This document shows, piece by piece, positions 61,499 through 64,000 of a stretch of DNA of 64,000 nt. Each line of letters starts with the position of its first letter. Within the stretch, counting starts at the first letter, position 1. The stretch is from Nothophaeocryptopus gaeumannii. Lineage: Eukaryota > Ascomycota > Dothideomycetes > Mycosphaerellales > Mycosphaerellaceae. The notes beneath the pieces were generated by a model. That model had not been told where the DNA came from. It saw nothing but the letters and a program-made list of their open reading frames with translations, and did no database searches. Location of the stretch: assembly GCA_031771865.1 (NCBI GenBank), contig JASISA010000042.1, positions 799,501 through 863,500 of the forward strand. The letters run 5' to 3'. The position numbers and the translations under genes were made by a program.

Positions 61499-62758
61499 AT
61501 GACCTCCGGCGCACCAGCTGAACCTACGACGACGGGTTACGCTCCTAACGAGTCACGGAGAGCTGCGGCCCTGCCAACGCGCATCGAGGAGCCGTTCGCC
61601 AGACAGTACGTGGTGCCCGCGTGCCTCGCCCAAGGCGATGGCGATTCGCCCCTCGAAGGATGAAGAGCCTTCACTAACGAAAGATACAGGCAGAGACTGC
61701 AGGACAGAGACCCGTGGGCTGCTTCGCGTCCGCCGCCAGCGCTCAGGTATGGCCCTACTCACACAGGATCTCTCTCAACCTCGCACGCTCAGAGTGTGAA
61801 AAGCTTTCCCCCTCCGCCAGGCCTGACGTCCGCGACCCGCTCCTCTGCGGGCTATCCGCCCTTCACTTCTACACAAGCACAGCGCTGGGCTCGAGAGGAA
61901 TGGTCCAGTCGACCAGCGGCTCCGTATCAAGACATTGCGCTGTTGTCTGGCTGGGCGACTTCTCCTCTGTCTGGCCAGTTTTCTCAATCGCAGACTCCGA
62001 TGCCTCCCGGAAGTGATCGGAGCCCTCGGTCTGGCTACAGTGCGTATGCCGCCGCTTGGCCCGGTCCGCCTCTGCGCCGTAGCTCTTCCGAGGAAGCGCG
62101 AATGAGCCCGATGGTGGGTGGCTATTACGGTGGAGACGCGACTGGCAGCAACCCGAGCCTACAGACCAAGTCCTTCCCTCAGCGACGCCCATCCAACAGA
62201 GATGAATTCGACGGTCCCTCCCAGCTCCTCGACAAACCAGAAGACAACGGTATCGAACCGAAAGAAGAAGACTTACCCCAACTTCCCATCACCCTGTACG
62301 CCCAAGAACAAGACGAGATTCTTTCCAAAGTAAACGACAGACTCTCTCAGTGTGCATTCGACTTCGTTGCCAAATACCAGTTTCCCATCCCAATCGAGCC
62401 CGACAAGCGACCAGTCCGCGTGCCCGGTGACCGCGAATGGTCTGAATGGGTCTACCTCCTCAAGCGACTAGCGACTAAGCGACGCATCCCAGCGCGGGTG
62501 CTCTACAACGGACAGATCAAACAACTCATCACGATCCTCGAAAACAGTTTGGAAATGAGGCACGCGGCCAAGCATCAGTCTCGGCCGCTGAAGGACGACA
62601 GGAACATTCTCCAACTCATCAGCTCTGGTCTACAAGTTGCAAAGATTCTGAAAGACGCCCCGGCCATGCAGTACCTCGACAGTCTGTACATTCAGACAGA
62701 GCGCTTGATCCAGAGTCGTCGTGCTCCAGCGCCATCGCCGTTCAACACGTCGATGTGA
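61499..62758 (+). CDS. Conserved fungal hypothetical protein with Ser/Pro-rich N-terminus (two exons)
   Basis: Exons 61499-61605 and 61690-62758 join across an 84-bp intron (GTACGT to ATACAG with CACTAAC branch, phase 2) to give 391 residues. The first 200 residues are disordered and rich in Ser, Pro and Gly (FPPPPGLTSATRSS, MSPMVGGYYGGD). The C-terminal part (about 215-375) is a helical domain: ITLYAQEQDEILSKVNDRLSQCAFDFVAKYQFPIPI, DREWSEWVYLLKRLATKRRIP, IKQLITILENSLEMRH and LQLISSGLQVAKILKDAPAMQYLDSLY. No signal peptide or TM. Such proteins occur widely in fungi without known role; a cytosolic or nuclear regulator is possible. The start MTSGAPAEPTTTGY is reached only with the first exon. 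Confidence 0.78.
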
Positions 62759-63690
62759 GTCAGACGAATCAGGACACAGACCCGGATTTCGCGCGGCTCG
62801 GACTGTGCAACATCAGCTTCTATTTTCCGTTGAGCTGCAGAGGCAAACTTGATGTTCCGCATGCAGCCGGAAGAACGCGCGTGGCAGCCGGCGCAGCAGA
62901 ACTGTGCATCAGAACCAACCCAGCGGAACACCAATGCACGAGACGGTGCGTGATGCAAGGTCGATCACACGGCAGTCTCAAGCGACAACGACATCGCCAT
63001 GTGAACGAAGTCCTACTTTGTATAATGTGTACTCTACATACAAAACATACGATATCCACGACCCGTATCGGATATATCGGGGCTTGGACAGAACGGTTGG
63101 CTTGGGTCAGGGAGCCCTGGCTGGAGAACTTCTTTTACGGAAGGGACAGGCGTTGGTAACAGCGAGAAGAAGACGGCTACGGTACTCGGAGGACCGGAGA
63201 AGAAAAAGAGATGCTCTTACCCACCCACCCACCATTTCCAACCAAGCAACCTATCAGCAAATTTCATTTTAATTGATGCGAGGCAAGGGCGATGGCTAGA
63301 GAAAGTCTTTCTTGACAAGGGAGACCAACATCACGGCACAGCAGGGTGTTGCAGGTTGCTTTATAGATCAGTGTCTTCATTGCGATTTTCGTTTTAGGGT
63401 TGTGTAAGGAACCATGCATCTTCAAGCGACTTACTGCGACAGTCGAGAACAAAAACCAATATACATACCCGTCCACCTTGGCGAGAATTCGAAGGGACAG
63501 ATGTACCAGAAAAATCCAAGTTGTCAGTCGGACGGGAGGAAGGCAGACAGGCAGACGGGCAGCACGGACTTGGAGATGAGATACCGACGGCGAGGAACCA
63601 GTTGGCAGTCAGTCTTTCTGTTACTGCTTGTTACAAGTATCAGGCCTGTAGTCGGAACACAACGAGACGCTAGTTTTCTTCTTTGACGTG
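62759..63690. other. 3' flanking region, no gene seen
   Basis: Should hold the 3' UTRs of the gene ending at 62758 and of the minus-strand gene entering from the right. No convincing frame. Confidence 0.4.
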
Positions 63691-63696
63691 TGTCCC

Positions 63697-64000
63697 TCAA
63701 ACCTTGAACAATGCGTGAGTTCCCGAGCGCGCTGTGCAGATGATTCGTCGCTGCTGCAATGCCCCACTCCACTCTTTGTCACAGGGATGTCGATGCCTTT
63801 GTTTGATCTTTGAGTTTTTGTCGCGTTGGTTCCCCCAATTGTCGTTCCCGTTCGGATTCCGAGACTCCTGGCTGCGCAGGACGTCGTTCACGTAGCTGAC
63901 CATCTCGTCATGGTCGTGTGCTTCATCTTTCATGTGATGAGACGGGAGCACCTCCGGCGGCATCACGTTGTGTATTGTGGACATGCAGCAAGGTGTCTCT
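63697..64000 (-). CDS. C-terminal end of a gene entering from beyond the window (partial)
   Basis: A minus-strand frame open at the window edge reads MSTIHNVMPPEVLPSHHMKD, then EMVSYVNDVLRSQESRNP and a polar, basic tail to the stop at 63697. The frame has no stop toward the edge, so this may be the last exon of a larger gene. No domain can be named. The later part (after about residue 45) looks less protein-like, so the true stop or a splice could lie earlier. Confidence 0.35.
   Translation of the reverse strand, partial: ETPCCMSTIHNVMPPEVLPSHHMKDEAHDHDEMVSYVNDVLRSQESRNPNGNDNWGNQRDKNSKIKQRHRHPCDKEWSGALQQRRIICTARSGTHALFKV

Overview
The window is nuclear DNA of a filamentous ascomycete. The evidence is compact protein genes with short (about 54-84 bp) GT-AG introns, CTAAC-like branch sites, families restricted to filamentous fungi (STAND N-terminal domain, ILM1, KipA/Kip2-type kinesin) and retroelement DNA carrying C-to-T changes of the repeat-induced point mutation (RIP) kind. 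Gene content and style suggest Dothideomycetes (Mycosphaerellales/Capnodiales-like), but that placement is inference.

Layout. 1-6.5 kb: 3' part of a UTP13-like rRNA-processing WD40 gene, a two-exon gene joining a fungal STAND N-terminal domain to a Gln-rich nuclear-looking tail, and a frameshifted RING-like gene. 6.7-13.2 kb: a large SHPRH/Irc20-type SNF2-RING protein, divergent from the geranylgeranyltransferase I beta subunit (CDC43). 13.4-20.7 kb: a type II membrane fucosyltransferase-like protein, a possible tiny two-exon gene, and a Kip2/KipA kinesin. 20.7-27 kb: gene-poor, with an AT-rich relic and a three-exon catechol O-methyltransferase-like gene. 27-38.5 kb: a Cys-rich small gene, a duplicated-domain gene split by an in-frame TGA, ADE8, a 114-aa three-exon gene, a C2H2 zinc-finger gene, an AAA ATPase and a C2-domain protein. 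38.5-47.7 kb: an accessory island with ubiquitin-like (UBL) genes and remnants, one of them hit by a Ty1/copia element that itself carries four solo LTRs. 47.8-64 kb: conserved housekeeping again: a peroxisomal 4CL-like ligase, ATP11, two coiled-coil proteins, an M19 dipeptidase, ILM1, a four-TM MARVEL-like protein and a conserved hypothetical gene.

The housekeeping genes do not form one pathway. They cover ribosome biogenesis, prenylation, purine synthesis, F1-ATPase assembly, mitochondrial maintenance, peroxisomal acyl activation and membrane peptidase functions. No secondary-metabolite cluster, CRISPR array, tRNA or rRNA gene was seen. The most unusual part is the 41-47.6 kb UBL array. At least five UBL-like units in different states of decay lie in one orientation, two of them share the same frame break at the same motif, and a copia element with a perfect target-site duplication sits exactly there. 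Nested insertions inside that element, each with an exact 5-bp duplication, give a relative order of events.
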